NCBI GenBank assembly: GCA_023460975.1
Contig: JAEWOG010000016.1
Span: forward strand, 86,777-150,776
Reading direction: 5' to 3'
Origin: Actinomycetes bacterium
Lineage (GTDB): Bacteria; Actinomycetota; Actinomycetes; Propionibacteriales; Nocardioidaceae
Length of the DNA stretch: 64,000 bases
Position numbers and translations under genes: made by a program. Within the stretch, counting starts at the first letter, position 1. Every line of letters begins with the position of its first letter. Below the pieces are notes generated by a model. The model ran no database searches. It saw only the letters and a program-made list of their open reading frames with translations, and was not told the origin of the DNA. Below are positions 1 through 8,500 of the stretch, piece by piece.

Positions 1-1061
1 GCAACGTGTTCCACCGGGGCGGCCTCTACATCACCGGGGCCAACATGGCGCCGTCGTGGACCGTCTCCGGCGACGAGGTGGCGCGAGCGTGGGCGAAGAA
101 GACCGGTACGGACGTGGCCGGCGTCATCGCCATCGATCCGATCGCGCTGGCGGACCTGCTGCGGGTCACCGGGTCCGCGACCCGCGACGGCACCACCTTC
201 GACTCGACCACGCTGGTGCACGAGACCATCGGCAACTACGACGCATACGAGGACGACCTCGAGGGCCGCAAGGCGCTCAACCACTGGCTGGTGGACGTGT
301 TCACCGAGCGCTTCTTCGGCTCCGGTTCGATGGTCGAGAAGGGGCAGTCGTTCATCGACTCGGCCGGGCGACGCAACGCGGCCCTGTGGTTCGCCGACGC
401 CGACGTGCAGGCGGCCGTCCAGGACGCCGGGCTGTCCGGTGACCTCTCGGACACGACGTACGACTATCTGGGTGTCTTCAACCAGAACACCGGCAGCAAC
501 AAGTCCGACTACTGGCAACGGCGCAGCATCGACAGTCGAGTCCAGTTGGCCGCCGATGGCAGCGCCGAGGTCCGTCTGCGAATCCGCGTCCACAATGACT
601 CGGAGCAATGGGTTCAGCCGTACGAGGACCCCCGGCACAACAGCTTCGTCACCCGGTGGAACGACATGTCCCTAGCCGCATTCCTGCCGGCCGGCGTCGA
701 GGAAGTCGAGGCGCGCGTGGACGGCAAGGTGCTCCCCGACGTGCACGTGGGCCGGTTCTACGAGCGCCCGTTCACCCGTACGAACCTGCGCTTCGCGCCG
801 CAGCAGACGCACACGTACGAACTGCGCTACACCGTGCCCCACGCCGCCCAGGTGGCCGAGGACGGCACCCTGACCTACCGCCTCGACGTCGACCCCCAGG
901 GTCTGGTGACGCCGCAGGAGTTGCGGGTGGAACTCACAGCGCCGGACGGCTACACGTTCGGCCAGTTCCCGGACGACTGGTCGCAGGAGACCGGCGTGCT
1001 CACGTGGGACGTGCCGGCGCTTACACACAGCACTTCGGTGAGTGTCAGCGCCACCCCCTAG
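1..1061 (+). CDS. DUF4012 protein, C-terminal part (5' truncated by window)
   Basis: The reading frame is open from the first base and ends at TAG 1059-1061, so the true start lies before the window. About 352 residues are visible. They contain the features I associate with the DUF4012 family: an early 'ITGANMAPSWTVSGDEVARAW' type stretch, then 'AIDPIALADLLRVTG', and a beta-rich C-terminal region of about 170 residues. DUF4012 has no established biochemical role. The family is commonly found in actinobacterial surface-polysaccharide loci, which fits the dTDP-rhamnose genes that follow 10 bases downstream. The GTG near base 6 is internal, not a start. Family assignment is from memory of the domain; function is not inferred. 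Confidence 0.8.
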   Translation, partial: NVFHRGGLYITGANMAPSWTVSGDEVARAWAKKTGTDVAGVIAIDPIALADLLRVTGSATRDGTTFDSTTLVHETIGNYDAYEDDLEGRKALNHWLVDVFTERFFGSGSMVEKGQSFIDSAGRRNAALWFADADVQAAVQDAGLSGDLSDTTYDYLGVFNQNTGSNKSDYWQRRSIDSRVQLAADGSAEVRLRIRVHNDSEQWVQPYEDPRHNSFVTRWNDMSLAAFLPAGVEEVEARVDGKVLPDVHVGRFYERPFTRTNLRFAPQQTHTYELRYTVPHAAQVAEDGTLTYRLDVDPQGLVTPQELRVELTAPDGYTFGQFPDDWSQETGVLTWDVPALTHSTSVSVSATP

Positions 1062-1071
1062 ACTCCCGCGC

Positions 1072-2070
1072 ATGGAACGCCTACTCGTGACCGGCGGTGC
1101 TGGGTTCATCGGCTCGAACTTCGTGCACCACCTGATGGAGCACACCGACTACCGGGTGACCGTGCTCGACAAAATGACGTACGCGGCCAGCCGCGAGGCC
1201 CTCGAGGGTCTCCCCGCCGAGCGGGTCGAGCTGGTCGTGGGCGACATCGCGGACGAGTCCGTGGTCGACCCGCTGGTCGCCAGCCACGACGCGGTGATCC
1301 ACTACGCGGCCGAGTCGCACAACGACAACTCGCTGTCCGACCCCTCGCCGTTCATCAAGACCAACATCGTGGGCACCTTCACGATCCTCGAGGCGGTGCG
1401 CAAGCACGACAAGCGCCTCCACCACGTCTCCACCGACGAGGTGTACGGCGACCTGGAGCTCGACGACCCCAAGCGGTTCACCGAGGACACTCCCTACAAC
1501 CCCTCCTCGCCCTACTCGGCGTCCAAGGCGGGGTCGGACCACCTCGTCCGGGCCTGGATCCGGTCGTTCGGGCTGCGCGCCACCGTGTCCAACTGCTCCA
1601 ACAACTACGGGCCGTGGCAGCACATCGAGAAGTTCATCCCCCGTCAGATCACCAACGTGATCGACGGGATCCGCCCCAAGCTGTATGGCTCCGGCGAGAA
1701 CGTGCGCGACTGGATCCACGCCGAGGACCACTCCTCAGCCGTGCTGACGATCCTGGAGAAGGGCCGCATCGGCGAGACGTACCTGATCGGCGCCGACGGG
1801 GAGAAGAACAACCTCGAGGTGGTCCGCCTGATCCTGACCCTCATGGGCAAGGCCGCGGACGACTTCGACCACGTCAACGACCGGGCCGGTCACGACCTGC
1901 GCTACGCCATCGAGTCCGGCAAGCTGCGCACCGAGCTTGGGTGGCAGCCGCGCTACTCCGACTTCGAGTCGGGTCTGGCCGACACCATTGAGTGGTACAA
2001 GGCCAACGAGGCGTGGTGGCGCCCTCACAAGGACGCGACGGAGGCCAAGTACGCCGAGAAGGGCCAGTGA
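1072..2070 (+). CDS. rmlB: dTDP-glucose 4,6-dehydratase
   Basis: This 332-residue short-chain dehydrogenase has the usual length for RmlB/RfbB. It converts dTDP-glucose to dTDP-4-keto-6-deoxyglucose, the second step of dTDP-L-rhamnose synthesis in the cytoplasm. The NAD-binding motif GGAGFIGS lies at residues 8-15. The catalytic Thr-Asp-Glu is visible at T121-D122-E123, and the YSASK motif gives Tyr148 and Lys152. ATG 1072 places the Rossmann beta strand (ERLLVTGG) at the N-terminus; an upstream in-frame GTG at 1042 would overlap the preceding gene. The stop overlaps the ATG of the fused epimerase/reductase (ATGA), so the two are translationally coupled. Confidence 0.95.
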   Translation: MERLLVTGGAGFIGSNFVHHLMEHTDYRVTVLDKMTYAASREALEGLPAERVELVVGDIADESVVDPLVASHDAVIHYAAESHNDNSLSDPSPFIKTNIVGTFTILEAVRKHDKRLHHVSTDEVYGDLELDDPKRFTEDTPYNPSSPYSASKAGSDHLVRAWIRSFGLRATVSNCSNNYGPWQHIEKFIPRQITNVIDGIRPKLYGSGENVRDWIHAEDHSSAVLTILEKGRIGETYLIGADGEKNNLEVVRLILTLMGKAADDFDHVNDRAGHDLRYAIESGKLRTELGWQPRYSDFESGLADTIEWYKANEAWWRPHKDATEAKYAEKGQ

Positions 2071-3500
2071 TGTCGCTCCCCACCGTCGAGACGACGCCCA
2101 TCCCGGGGCTGCTGGTCGTCCGCCTGGACCTGCGTACGGATGCGCGGGGCTGGTTCAAGGAAAACTGGCAGCGCGAAAAGATGGTCGCCCTCGGGCTGCC
2201 CGACTTCGGGCCGGTGCAGAACAACATCTCCTTCAACTCCGCCAAGGGCGCGACCCGCGGCATCCACACCGAGCCGTGGGACAAGTACGTCTCGGTCGCC
2301 AACGGACGGGCGTTCTGCGCCTGGGTGGACATGCGCGAGGGCGAGTCGTACGGCACGGTGTTCACGCTCGAGGTGACTCCCGACGTCGCGGTCTTCGTGC
2401 CGCGAGGGGTGGGCAACAGCTACCAGACCCTCGAGGAGGGCGTGGCGTACACCTACCTCGTCAACGAGCATTGGCGCCCGTCGACTCCCTACCCGGCCCT
2501 CAACCTCGCCGACGAGACGGCGGCCATCGAGTGGCCGATCCCGCTCGACTCGGGCGAGGTGGAGATCTCTGACAAGGATCTGGCCAACCCACGCTTGGCC
2601 GACGCCGCGCAGATGGCGCCCAAGAAGACGCTCATCATCGGCGCGCTCGGCCAGCTCGGCCGGGCGCTGGCCGCGCAGTTCCCCGCAGCTGATCTCGTCG
2701 ACCTCGCCGAGGGTGACGTCGACGGGCGGCCCGTGGCGCGCCTCGACCTGACGGATGCGGCGGCCGTGACGGCGTACCCATGGAGCGACTATGCGACGGT
2801 TCTCAACGCCGCTGCCTACACGGCAGTGGACGCCGCCGAGACATCCGAGGGTCGCGTCATCGCGTGGCAGGCCAACGCGGTCGGCCCGGCGGCCCTCGCA
2901 GCCGTCGCAGCGCGCCACCAGCTGACGCTGGTGCACTACTCGTCCGAGTACGTCTTCGACGGTTCGGTCGACGGAGAGCACACCGAGGACGAGCCGCTGT
3001 CCCCGCTGGGTGTCTACGCCCAGTCCAAGGCGGCGGGCGACGTGGCCGTGTCCCTGGCCCCGCGCCACTACATCCTGCGTACGTCCTGGGTGATCGGCGA
3101 AGGCAACAACTTCGTCCGTACGATGCGCTCACTCGCCGAGAAGGGCATCTCCCCCAGCGTTGTGGCCGACCAGGTCGGCCGCCTCACGTTCACCTCTGAA
3201 CTCGTCCGCGCCACCGTGCACCTGCTGGGCGCCGAGGCCGCGTACGGCGTGTACCAGGTGTCCAACGGTGGCCCCGTGATGTCGTGGCACGCCATCGCGC
3301 AGGAAGTCTTCGCACGGTCCGGCCGCTCGGGCGAGGACGTCTCCCCCACGACGACCGAGGACTACTACGCCGCACAGGTCGAGGCAGGCAAGCTCATCTC
3401 GCCTCGCCCCCTCAACTCGGCGATGTCGATGGCCAAGATCAAGGCCACTGGCTTCGAGCCCGTGGACGCGATGGAAGAGCTCGACCGCTACCTGGCCTGA
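2070..3500 (+). CDS. rmlC-rmlD: Fused dTDP-4-dehydrorhamnose 3,5-epimerase / reductase
   Basis: One 476-residue protein carries the last two steps of dTDP-L-rhamnose synthesis. Residues 1 to about 183 form an RmlC-like cupin (RGIHTEPWDKYVSV, then VPRGVGNSYQTL). From about residue 185 an RmlD-like NAD(P)-dependent reductase begins with a GALGQLG nucleotide motif and has the catalytic pair Tyr316/Lys320 in YAQSK. The usual second RmlC histidine (RGxxHG) is Asn here (RGVGNS), so this is a divergent epimerase. I recall such fusions in other actinobacteria. ATG 2070 overlaps the rmlB stop. A thymidylyltransferase (rmlA) is not in the window. Confidence 0.88.
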   Translation: MSLPTVETTPIPGLLVVRLDLRTDARGWFKENWQREKMVALGLPDFGPVQNNISFNSAKGATRGIHTEPWDKYVSVANGRAFCAWVDMREGESYGTVFTLEVTPDVAVFVPRGVGNSYQTLEEGVAYTYLVNEHWRPSTPYPALNLADETAAIEWPIPLDSGEVEISDKDLANPRLADAAQMAPKKTLIIGALGQLGRALAAQFPAADLVDLAEGDVDGRPVARLDLTDAAAVTAYPWSDYATVLNAAAYTAVDAAETSEGRVIAWQANAVGPAALAAVAARHQLTLVHYSSEYVFDGSVDGEHTEDEPLSPLGVYAQSKAAGDVAVSLAPRHYILRTSWVIGEGNNFVRTMRSLAEKGISPSVVADQVGRLTFTSELVRATVHLLGAEAAYGVYQVSNGGPVMSWHAIAQEVFARSGRSGEDVSPTTTEDYYAAQVEAGKLISPRPLNSAMSMAKIKATGFEPVDAMEELDRYLA

Positions 3501-3540
3501 GGAAGGGCGGGCGGGGCCTGCGGCCTGCGTACTGGCTCCT

Positions 3541-3940
3541 GCGTCATCCGTACTCGCGGGCCTTGGCTTGCGTCATACAAACCCGCCCGCTGTGGCCCCG
3601 CGTCATGCAAACCCGCCCGTTGTGGCCCCGCGTCATACAAACCCGCACCTATACCTCCGGGTCCGCATGACACAGCGGGGCTCCCGCGCCCTTTGTATGA
3701 CGCGCCGCCCGGCGTCATACGTACCCACCCGCACCGGCCAGGCCCCGCGTCATACAAACCCACCCGTTGTGACCCCGCGTCATACGTACTCGCGCCGGCC
3801 GGGCCACGCGTCATACAAACCCGCACCTATACCTCCGGGTCTGCATGACGCAGCGGGGCTCCCGCACCCTTTGTATGACGCGGCCGGGCTCGAGGGACAG
3901 TTCGTATGACGCCCAGCGCACTTCGTATGACGCGGGCCGC
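3541..3940. repeat. 30-bp-period palindromic array, locus 1
   Basis: This 474-base gap lies between two convergent genes and has no credible coding. It is filled by half-sites GCGTCATAC (left type) and GTATGACGC or GCATGACGC (right type). Left-type sites start at 3570, 3600, 3630, 3712, 3747, 3777 and 3808. Right-type sites start at 3665, 3695, 3843, 3873, 3904 and 3925. Most neighbours are exactly 30 bases apart. Left and right sites meet in hairpins at about 3630-3673 and 3808-3851: a 16-base stem starting GCGTCATACAAACCCG, with a loop containing CACCTAT. The stem is best paired on the minus-strand transcript, where the two imperfect positions become G-U pairs. The same element recurs near 60.0 and 61.4 kb. 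Function unknown. Confidence 0.85.
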
Positions 3941-3974
3941 AGAGTCAGAGCGCCAGAGATCCTGCGCCGAAGAC

Positions 3975-4352
3975 TCAGAGCGCCGGAGCCGAGTGAGCCT
4001 CGGGAGCAGAACGACCGTAGTCATCCTCGAGGCGGCAGATGTCGTCCTCGCCCGTGTACGCGCCGTGCTGGACCTCGACGATCACGAGTTCCTCGGAGTG
4101 CTGGTTGGTGATGCGGTGAGCGGCGCCCTGGGGGACGTCGACGGAGTGCCCCGGGCCGCACACGACGGTCTCGCCGTCGATGATGCACGTCGCGATCCCG
4201 AAGATGACCACCCAGTGCTCGGAACGGTGCTCGTGGGTCTGGTACGACAGACGCTGGCCGGGCCGTACGTGGATGCGCTTGACCTTGTAGCCCTGGCCCT
4301 CGTCAATGACGTGCCAGGAACCCCACGGGCGCTCCTCGGACTTCTCGATCAC
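3975..4352 (-). CDS. Cupin, mannose-6-phosphate isomerase type II / ManC C-terminal-like
   Basis: This 125-residue single-domain cupin resembles the C-terminal domain of bifunctional mannose-1-phosphate guanylyltransferase/phosphomannose isomerase. RPWGSWHVIDEG opens the fold. The metal-binding region is YQTHEHRSEHWVV, and PQGAAHRITN carries the later histidine. It probably isomerises a sugar phosphate or otherwise serves GDP-mannose metabolism, but no guanylyltransferase domain is attached. GTG 4352 is chosen because AGGAG lies just upstream and the protein then begins at VIEKSEERPWG, the usual domain edge. It converges on the rml operon across the 30-bp repeat array. Confidence 0.8.
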   Translation of the reverse strand: MIEKSEERPWGSWHVIDEGQGYKVKRIHVRPGQRLSYQTHEHRSEHWVVIFGIATCIIDGETVVCGPGHSVDVPQGAAHRITNQHSEELVIVEVQHGAYTGEDDICRLEDDYGRSAPEAHSAPAL

Positions 4353-4442
4353 GGTTCCAACTCCTGATGTGTGGCGTACCAACGGAACGTTACCGGCTCC
4401 CCGTTGGGCGAGCCGAAGAATGGTCACCTCCGTACGCGGTCC

Positions 4443-4724
4443 TCACCGCCGCCCGAGGACGCTCTGGAGCGCCGGTCGGACGTCGACCCAGAACACGATC
4501 GCGGCGACGGTGGAGATGATCCACAGGATGCCGATGCCGAAGAAGACGTCCGCGAGCACGCAGGCGCCGAGGATCCCCGCCCAGGACGCCTTGGTGAGCT
4601 TGTCCGTCGCGGTGTAGGCCTCGGCCGGGAACCGCAGCGCCGTGACGAGCGCGACGACCTTGAACACCAGCAGCGCGAGCAGCACCAGTGAGAAGACGTT
4701 GGCCTGGAGCGAGAGGAGGGTCAC
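4443..4724 (-). CDS. DUF2516 family small membrane protein
   Basis: A 93-residue protein starting at GTG 4724, preceded by GGAGG. It has two or three hydrophobic helices: LSLQANVFSLVLLALLVF near the N-terminus and GACVLADVFFGIGILWII followed by VAAIVFWV near the C-terminus, with a basic tail ending in LGRR. It matches DUF2516, typified by Mycobacterium tuberculosis Rv0476. In M. tuberculosis the order regulator Rv0474, hbhA Rv0475, Rv0476 is the same as here, which supports the call. Function is unknown. It lies downstream of the HbhA-like gene but is separated from it by a strong hairpin. Confidence 0.8.
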   Translation of the reverse strand: MTLLSLQANVFSLVLLALLVFKVVALVTALRFPAEAYTATDKLTKASWAGILGACVLADVFFGIGILWIISTVAAIVFWVDVRPALQSVLGRR

Positions 4725-4809
4725 CCCACCAGCGTAGGCGCCCGGCCCCACCCCCGCCCCAGACGCCTCCACCCCAGCACGACACCGGCCAACAAGCACG
4801 CCCGCCACA

Positions 4810-4865
4810 CACACTGGCCACAAGCACACTGGCCACAAACACACTGGGCACAAAACACACTGGGC
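4810..4865. repeat. Short 15-16 bp tandem repeat
   Basis: Three to four tandem copies of a 15-16 base unit, CACACTGGCCACAAG and close variants, lie between the DUF2516 start and the HbhA terminator. The last copy runs into the hairpin stem. It reads through a spurious N-terminal extension of the DUF2516 frame (repeated CLWPVCLWPV), one reason for choosing the later start of that gene. Simple slippage-type repeat; no function assigned. Confidence 0.75.
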
Positions 4866-4894
4866 CCCCGACCATGCAGGTCGGGGGCCCAGTG
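4858..4894 (-). terminator. Hairpin terminator of the HbhA-like gene
   Basis: A perfect 16-bp stem (arm CACTGGGCCCCCGACC, loop ATGCA at 4874-4878) begins 39 bases beyond the HbhA-like stop codon. It lacks a long U tract on either strand, as is usual in high-GC actinobacteria. It should separate the HbhA transcript from DUF2516. Confidence 0.75.
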
Positions 4895-4933
4895 GCGTCA
4901 GAACAGCGTCAGCTGTTCGGCGGGGTCATCTCT

Positions 4934-5743
4934 TCAGTCGCCGACCTTCTCGGCGGCCTCGGTGACGGCCTTGACCGCGCTGGTGGCGGTCTTCTTGGCG
5001 GCGGTCACGGTGGCCTTGGCGCTGGCCTCGGCGGCGGCGGTCTTCTTGGCAGCCGGGGACTTCTTGGCGGCCGTCTTGCGGGCGGCCGTCTTCTTCGCCG
5101 GGGCCTTCGTGGCCGGGGCCTTCTTGGCGGCGGGCTTCGTGGCCTTCTTGACCGCCTTGGTCACCTCGGCCTCAACCTTGTCCGCGGTCTTCTCGACGGC
5201 GGCGGCCACCTCGTCGACCTTCGCCTCGGCGACCTTGGCCTGGGCAACGGCGGCCTTCTTGGCCTGCGTGGTGGTGGTCTTGGCCTTGGCGACGGTGGTC
5301 TTGGCGGACTTCACCGCGGCCTTGGTGGACTCCTGGTTGCGGACGCGGCCCACGAGGCCCTCGCCACGCTTGACGAGGTCGGCGTACGCGGCGCTCGCGA
5401 GAGCAACGTTGTCGTCCACCAGGGTCTGGACCTTGGCTGGCGCCTTGCGGGCCTCGGCGACACGGGCCTCGACGGCGGCGCGGCGGGCCTTGGCGTCCTT
5501 GCCCAGCGCCTCAACGCGCTCGTTGACGAGCGTGAGGGCGGCGGTGCCGAGCTCCTTGGGCTCCGCGACGGCCTTGGTCAGCGCGGCCACGCGGGCCTCG
5601 ATGTCCTTCGAGACGTCGGTCGCCTTCTTCTGCACGTCGACGACAACGTCGCGCACCTTCTCCACCGCGAGGTCGGTCACACCGACGCCCGCGAACACCG
5701 GCTTGATCGCTTCGGTCTTGATGTCGAACTTGGCCTTGGCCAT
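4934..5743 (-). CDS. hbhA: HbhA-like lysine/alanine-rich heparin-binding protein
   Basis: The 269-residue protein has two parts. Residues 1 to about 130 are predicted helical with heptad-like spacing and resemble the coiled-coil domain of mycobacterial heparin-binding haemagglutinin. From about residue 140 to the end it is almost entirely Ala, Lys, Thr, Val and Pro, with repeated AKK, AAKK and APAKK units like HbhA or histone H1 tails. In mycobacteria HbhA is surface-exposed and binds glycosaminoglycans; here that is only inferred. There is no signal peptide. Gene order with an XRE regulator upstream and DUF2516 downstream mirrors Rv0474-Rv0476. The tail is much longer than in M. tuberculosis HbhA (about 199 residues in total). 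Confidence 0.75.
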   Translation of the reverse strand: MAKAKFDIKTEAIKPVFAGVGVTDLAVEKVRDVVVDVQKKATDVSKDIEARVAALTKAVAEPKELGTAALTLVNERVEALGKDAKARRAAVEARVAEARKAPAKVQTLVDDNVALASAAYADLVKRGEGLVGRVRNQESTKAAVKSAKTTVAKAKTTTTQAKKAAVAQAKVAEAKVDEVAAAVEKTADKVEAEVTKAVKKATKPAAKKAPATKAPAKKTAARKTAAKKSPAAKKTAAAEASAKATVTAAKKTATSAVKAVTEAAEKVGD

Positions 5744-5790
5744 CGTTCTCTCCTTCTGTGTGCCCGACCGCTCTGATCGGGAGTCGTTGG

Positions 5791-6192
5791 TCAGTCCTGT
5801 CCGGCGGGCTCGGTGCCCTGGTTGAGCGCGAGGAAGGACTGGTAGATGTCGAGCAGCGAGTGCTTCTGCCGCTCGGTGAGCGCGGGATCAGCGAGGACCG
5901 CCAACTCGACCGAACCGGCCGTGTCGGCGTCGGGGTGCACGATCCCGGCGCGGATGTAGAGCTGCTCGGCCGAGACCCGCAGCGCTCGCGCGAGCTGGTT
6001 CAGCACCTCCGCCGAGGGGCGTCGCAGCCCCCGCTCGATCTGGCTGAGGTACGGGTTCGAGACGCCCACCTGGTCGGCGAGCTGGCGCAGCGAGAGCCGC
6101 GAGGCCAGACGCTGCTCCTTGAGGTAGTCGCCCAAGCCATCCACCACCGACTTGGGGAGGATCGACGACTTCTCGTTCTTGCTCTTTGCCAC
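5791..6192 (-). CDS. XRE-family helix-turn-helix regulator (Rv0474-like)
   Basis: A 133-residue DNA-binding protein. Residues about 23-78 form a Cro/CI helix-turn-helix with LRQLADQVGVSNPYLSQIERG as the recognition unit, followed by RRPSAEVLNQLARAL. The C-terminal half is short and helical and may mediate dimerisation. The start is GTG 6192 with GGAG close upstream. A perfect 26-base palindrome ends 6 bases upstream of the start, so autoregulation is likely. It is the first gene of the HbhA-like cluster (47-base gap). Confidence 0.88.
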   Translation of the reverse strand: MAKSKNEKSSILPKSVVDGLGDYLKEQRLASRLSLRQLADQVGVSNPYLSQIERGLRRPSAEVLNQLARALRVSAEQLYIRAGIVHPDADTAGSVELAVLADPALTERQKHSLLDIYQSFLALNQGTEPAGQD

Positions 6193-6198
6193 GACTCC

Positions 6199-6224
6199 AT
6201 TGTGCTAACACTTGTTAGCACAAT
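6199..6224. promoter_or_regulatory. Perfect palindromic operator before the XRE regulator
   Basis: Arms ATTGTGCTAACA and TGTTAGCACAAT are perfect inverted repeats separated by CT. The site abuts the ribosome-binding site of the XRE gene. A partial copy of the core (TTGTTAGCG) lies near 6288-6296. The position and symmetry indicate an operator, most simply for the adjacent regulator. Confidence 0.75.
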
Positions 6225-6299
6225 GCAAACAAAAGGCGGGTGAGCCGCCTCACATGTGCCAAAGAATGGGACAGAACGCCCACGCCCTTGTTAGCGAGT

Positions 6300-7259
6300 T
6301 CAGAACGCAGCGCGGATGGATCCGACCCGGACCCCGCCTCCGAGCAGTTCGAACTCCCCCGTACGACGGATCGCGTCCGCATCCACCCCGGCCTCCTCGA
6401 GCACGCCCGCCAGTTCGAGCAGGCGCGCCATCACGATCGGGCGTGCCCGGTCCGACCCGTCGTCGATCTTGAGCGCCCAGGCCCGCCCGTCGGGCAGCGC
6501 GACGGCGTAGCAGGCCTCGGCGCCGAGCTTGCCGACCATGCCCGGGACCGCCCGCAGCAGGGTGCACTCGTCGCGGCGGGACCCGGACACGTACTCCGGG
6601 TGGGCACGCATCGCTGCGGCGACGGCGGCCGCTCCCCCCGTACGCGCCGTGGCCAGACGCGAGAACGCCCGGGCCAGACCGACCAGCGACGTGGAGAGCA
6701 GCGGTGCGCCGCACCCGTCGACGGCCACGTCGGGACGTTCCCCGGTGAGCGCGGCGAAGCCCTCGCGGATCGCCACCTGCAGCGGGTGTTCGGGGGCGAG
6801 GTAGGTGCCGCAGTCCCATCCGCGCACGACGCACGTGGCGAGCATCGCGGCGTGCTTGCCCGAGCAGTTCATCAGCAGGCGGGTCGGCTGGCCGCCTGCC
6901 CGGAGCACCTCGTCGCGACGGGCGGGCTCCAGCGGCAGGTCAGGCGGATTCTGGAGGGCCGCCTCGCCCAACCCGGCACTCGCCAGGATGCGACGCACCC
7001 CCTCGACGTGGAAGTCCTCGCCCGAGTGCGACGCCCCCGCCAGCGCGAGCAACTCCTCGGGAAGGTCGAGGCCGAGGTCGACCATGACGGCGGCCTGCAA
7101 GGGCTTGTTGCACGAACGAGGCAGGACGACCCGGCTCGGCTCGCCGGCCGCGTACTCGATCGATCCGTCGGCAGCCAAGGCGACGGCGATCCCGCGGTGG
7201 GCCCCCTCGACGATCCCGGAACGGACGATCTCGGCGAGGACCGGCGACGTTTCGACCAT
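6300..7259 (-). CDS. Asparaginase, Rhizobium etli type (thermolabile, class 3)
   Basis: A 319-residue protein of the asparaginase II family typified by R. etli AsnA/ReAV, not the E. coli AnsB fold. It hydrolyses L-asparagine to aspartate and ammonia. The serine/lysine pair expected in the RSxxK region is present (RSCNKP, Ser49/Lys52), followed by ASHSGEDFH and CSGKHAAML. Its length is normal for the family, and there is no signal peptide, so it is cytoplasmic. It is divergent from the APS kinase gene across about 40 bases. No operon partner. Confidence 0.85.
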   Translation of the reverse strand: MVETSPVLAEIVRSGIVEGAHRGIAVALAADGSIEYAAGEPSRVVLPRSCNKPLQAAVMVDLGLDLPEELLALAGASHSGEDFHVEGVRRILASAGLGEAALQNPPDLPLEPARRDEVLRAGGQPTRLLMNCSGKHAAMLATCVVRGWDCGTYLAPEHPLQVAIREGFAALTGERPDVAVDGCGAPLLSTSLVGLARAFSRLATARTGGAAAVAAAMRAHPEYVSGSRRDECTLLRAVPGMVGKLGAEACYAVALPDGRAWALKIDDGSDRARPIVMARLLELAGVLEEAGVDADAIRRTGEFELLGGGVRVGSIRAAF

Positions 7260-7300
7260 GTCGACAGGCTACGTGCCGCACACCTGAGAGGATGGCGCCC

Positions 7301-8500
7301 GTGTCGACCCCCCAGCACTGCCCCACGGCCCGCGAGCTCGACGATCTGGAGCTCCTCACCACCGGCGCTCTCGCGCCCCTGACGACCTTCAACGCTCCCG
7401 GCAGCGTGGTCACCCTGGCGCTGCCCCCCGAGTACGCCGCGGCCCAGGAGGTCGAGCTCGTCGACCCCGAGGGCCTGCCGCTGGCGACGTACACGCCGGC
7501 GACCGGCGCCGTGGTCTCGCTGACGCACGCGCAGCACGGGCCGTTCCGGCGCCTCCACCTGTCGCCCGCAGCAGTCCGGGAGCAGTACGCCGGCCGCACC
7601 GTGGTCCCCGTCTCAGGCCCGCTGTCCAGCGCGGAGATCGACGAGATCGGTGCCCTCGGCCCCGTCCTGCTGCTCGCGCTGACCGGGCAGGGCACGGCCG
7701 ACCTCTCCCCCGTCGCCCTGGTGCGCGCCACCCTGGCGGCCGCCGCGGAGATGGGCGACGCGGCCGTGGTGGTCGTACCGCTGGCCTCGCACGATGACGC
7801 CGAGGCCGACCACGCCCTCGGGGTGCAGGTGGTGGCCACGTACGCCGGGGGCGACCCCGTCCACGCGTTGGCAGACAGCACCGAAGACGCGGTCGACTAC
7901 CCCGAGACCGTGGCCGCGATCGTCGAGCGCGACCAGCCCGCTCCCGCAGACCAAGGGCTCGTGCTCTTCTTCACCGGCCTGTCCGGCAGCGGCAAGTCCA
8001 CCCTCGCCCAGGCTCTGATGGACCGCGTCCTCGAGCAGGGCGTACGCACCATCACCAGCCTCGACGGCGACGTCGTGCGCCGCAACCTCAGCAAGGGCCT
8101 CACGTTCTCGAAGGAGGACCGCGAGACCAACATCCGGCGCATCGGCTGGGTGGCCTCCGAGATCGCCCGCCACGGCGGACTGGCCGTGTGCAGCCCCATC
8201 GCCCCCTTCGACGCCACCCGCAAGGAGGTCCGCGCGATGGTGGACGAGGCCGGCGGCGCCTTCTTCCTGATCCACGTCGCCACGCCCGTCGAGGAGTGCG
8301 AGCGCCGCGACCGCAAGGGGTTGTACGCGAAGGCCCGCGCCGGTGAGATCCCCGAGTTCACGGGCATCTCGTCACCGTACGAGGTCCCGGGCGATGCCTC
8401 CGTGGTGGTCGACACCACGGGCCGCACCATCGAGGACGCTCTCAGTGACGTCATCGACGCGCTCGCCGCGACCGGTCACCTCGACCTCCGGGGGGCGTGA
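7301..8500 (+). CDS. cysC: APS kinase with N-terminal ATP-sulfurylase-like domain
   Basis: This 399-residue protein ends in a typical adenylylsulfate kinase of about 175 residues, which makes PAPS from APS and ATP. The P-loop GLSGSGKST is at residues 226-234, then SLDGDVVRRNLSKGLTFSKEDR and the CSPIAPF segment. The first 220 residues look like a degenerate sulfate adenylyltransferase/PUA-like region; I see no HxGH nucleotide motif, so it is probably not catalytic. GTG 7301 is preferred to ATG 7292 because GAGAGG lies 9 bases before it. The ATP sulfurylase subunits cysD and cysN are about 5 kb away. The stop overlaps the phosphatase start. Confidence 0.85.
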   Translation: MSTPQHCPTARELDDLELLTTGALAPLTTFNAPGSVVTLALPPEYAAAQEVELVDPEGLPLATYTPATGAVVSLTHAQHGPFRRLHLSPAAVREQYAGRTVVPVSGPLSSAEIDEIGALGPVLLLALTGQGTADLSPVALVRATLAAAAEMGDAAVVVVPLASHDDAEADHALGVQVVATYAGGDPVHALADSTEDAVDYPETVAAIVERDQPAPADQGLVLFFTGLSGSGKSTLAQALMDRVLEQGVRTITSLDGDVVRRNLSKGLTFSKEDRETNIRRIGWVASEIARHGGLAVCSPIAPFDATRKEVRAMVDEAGGAFFLIHVATPVEECERRDRKGLYAKARAGEIPEFTGISSPYEVPGDASVVVDTTGRTIEDALSDVIDALAATGHLDLRGA

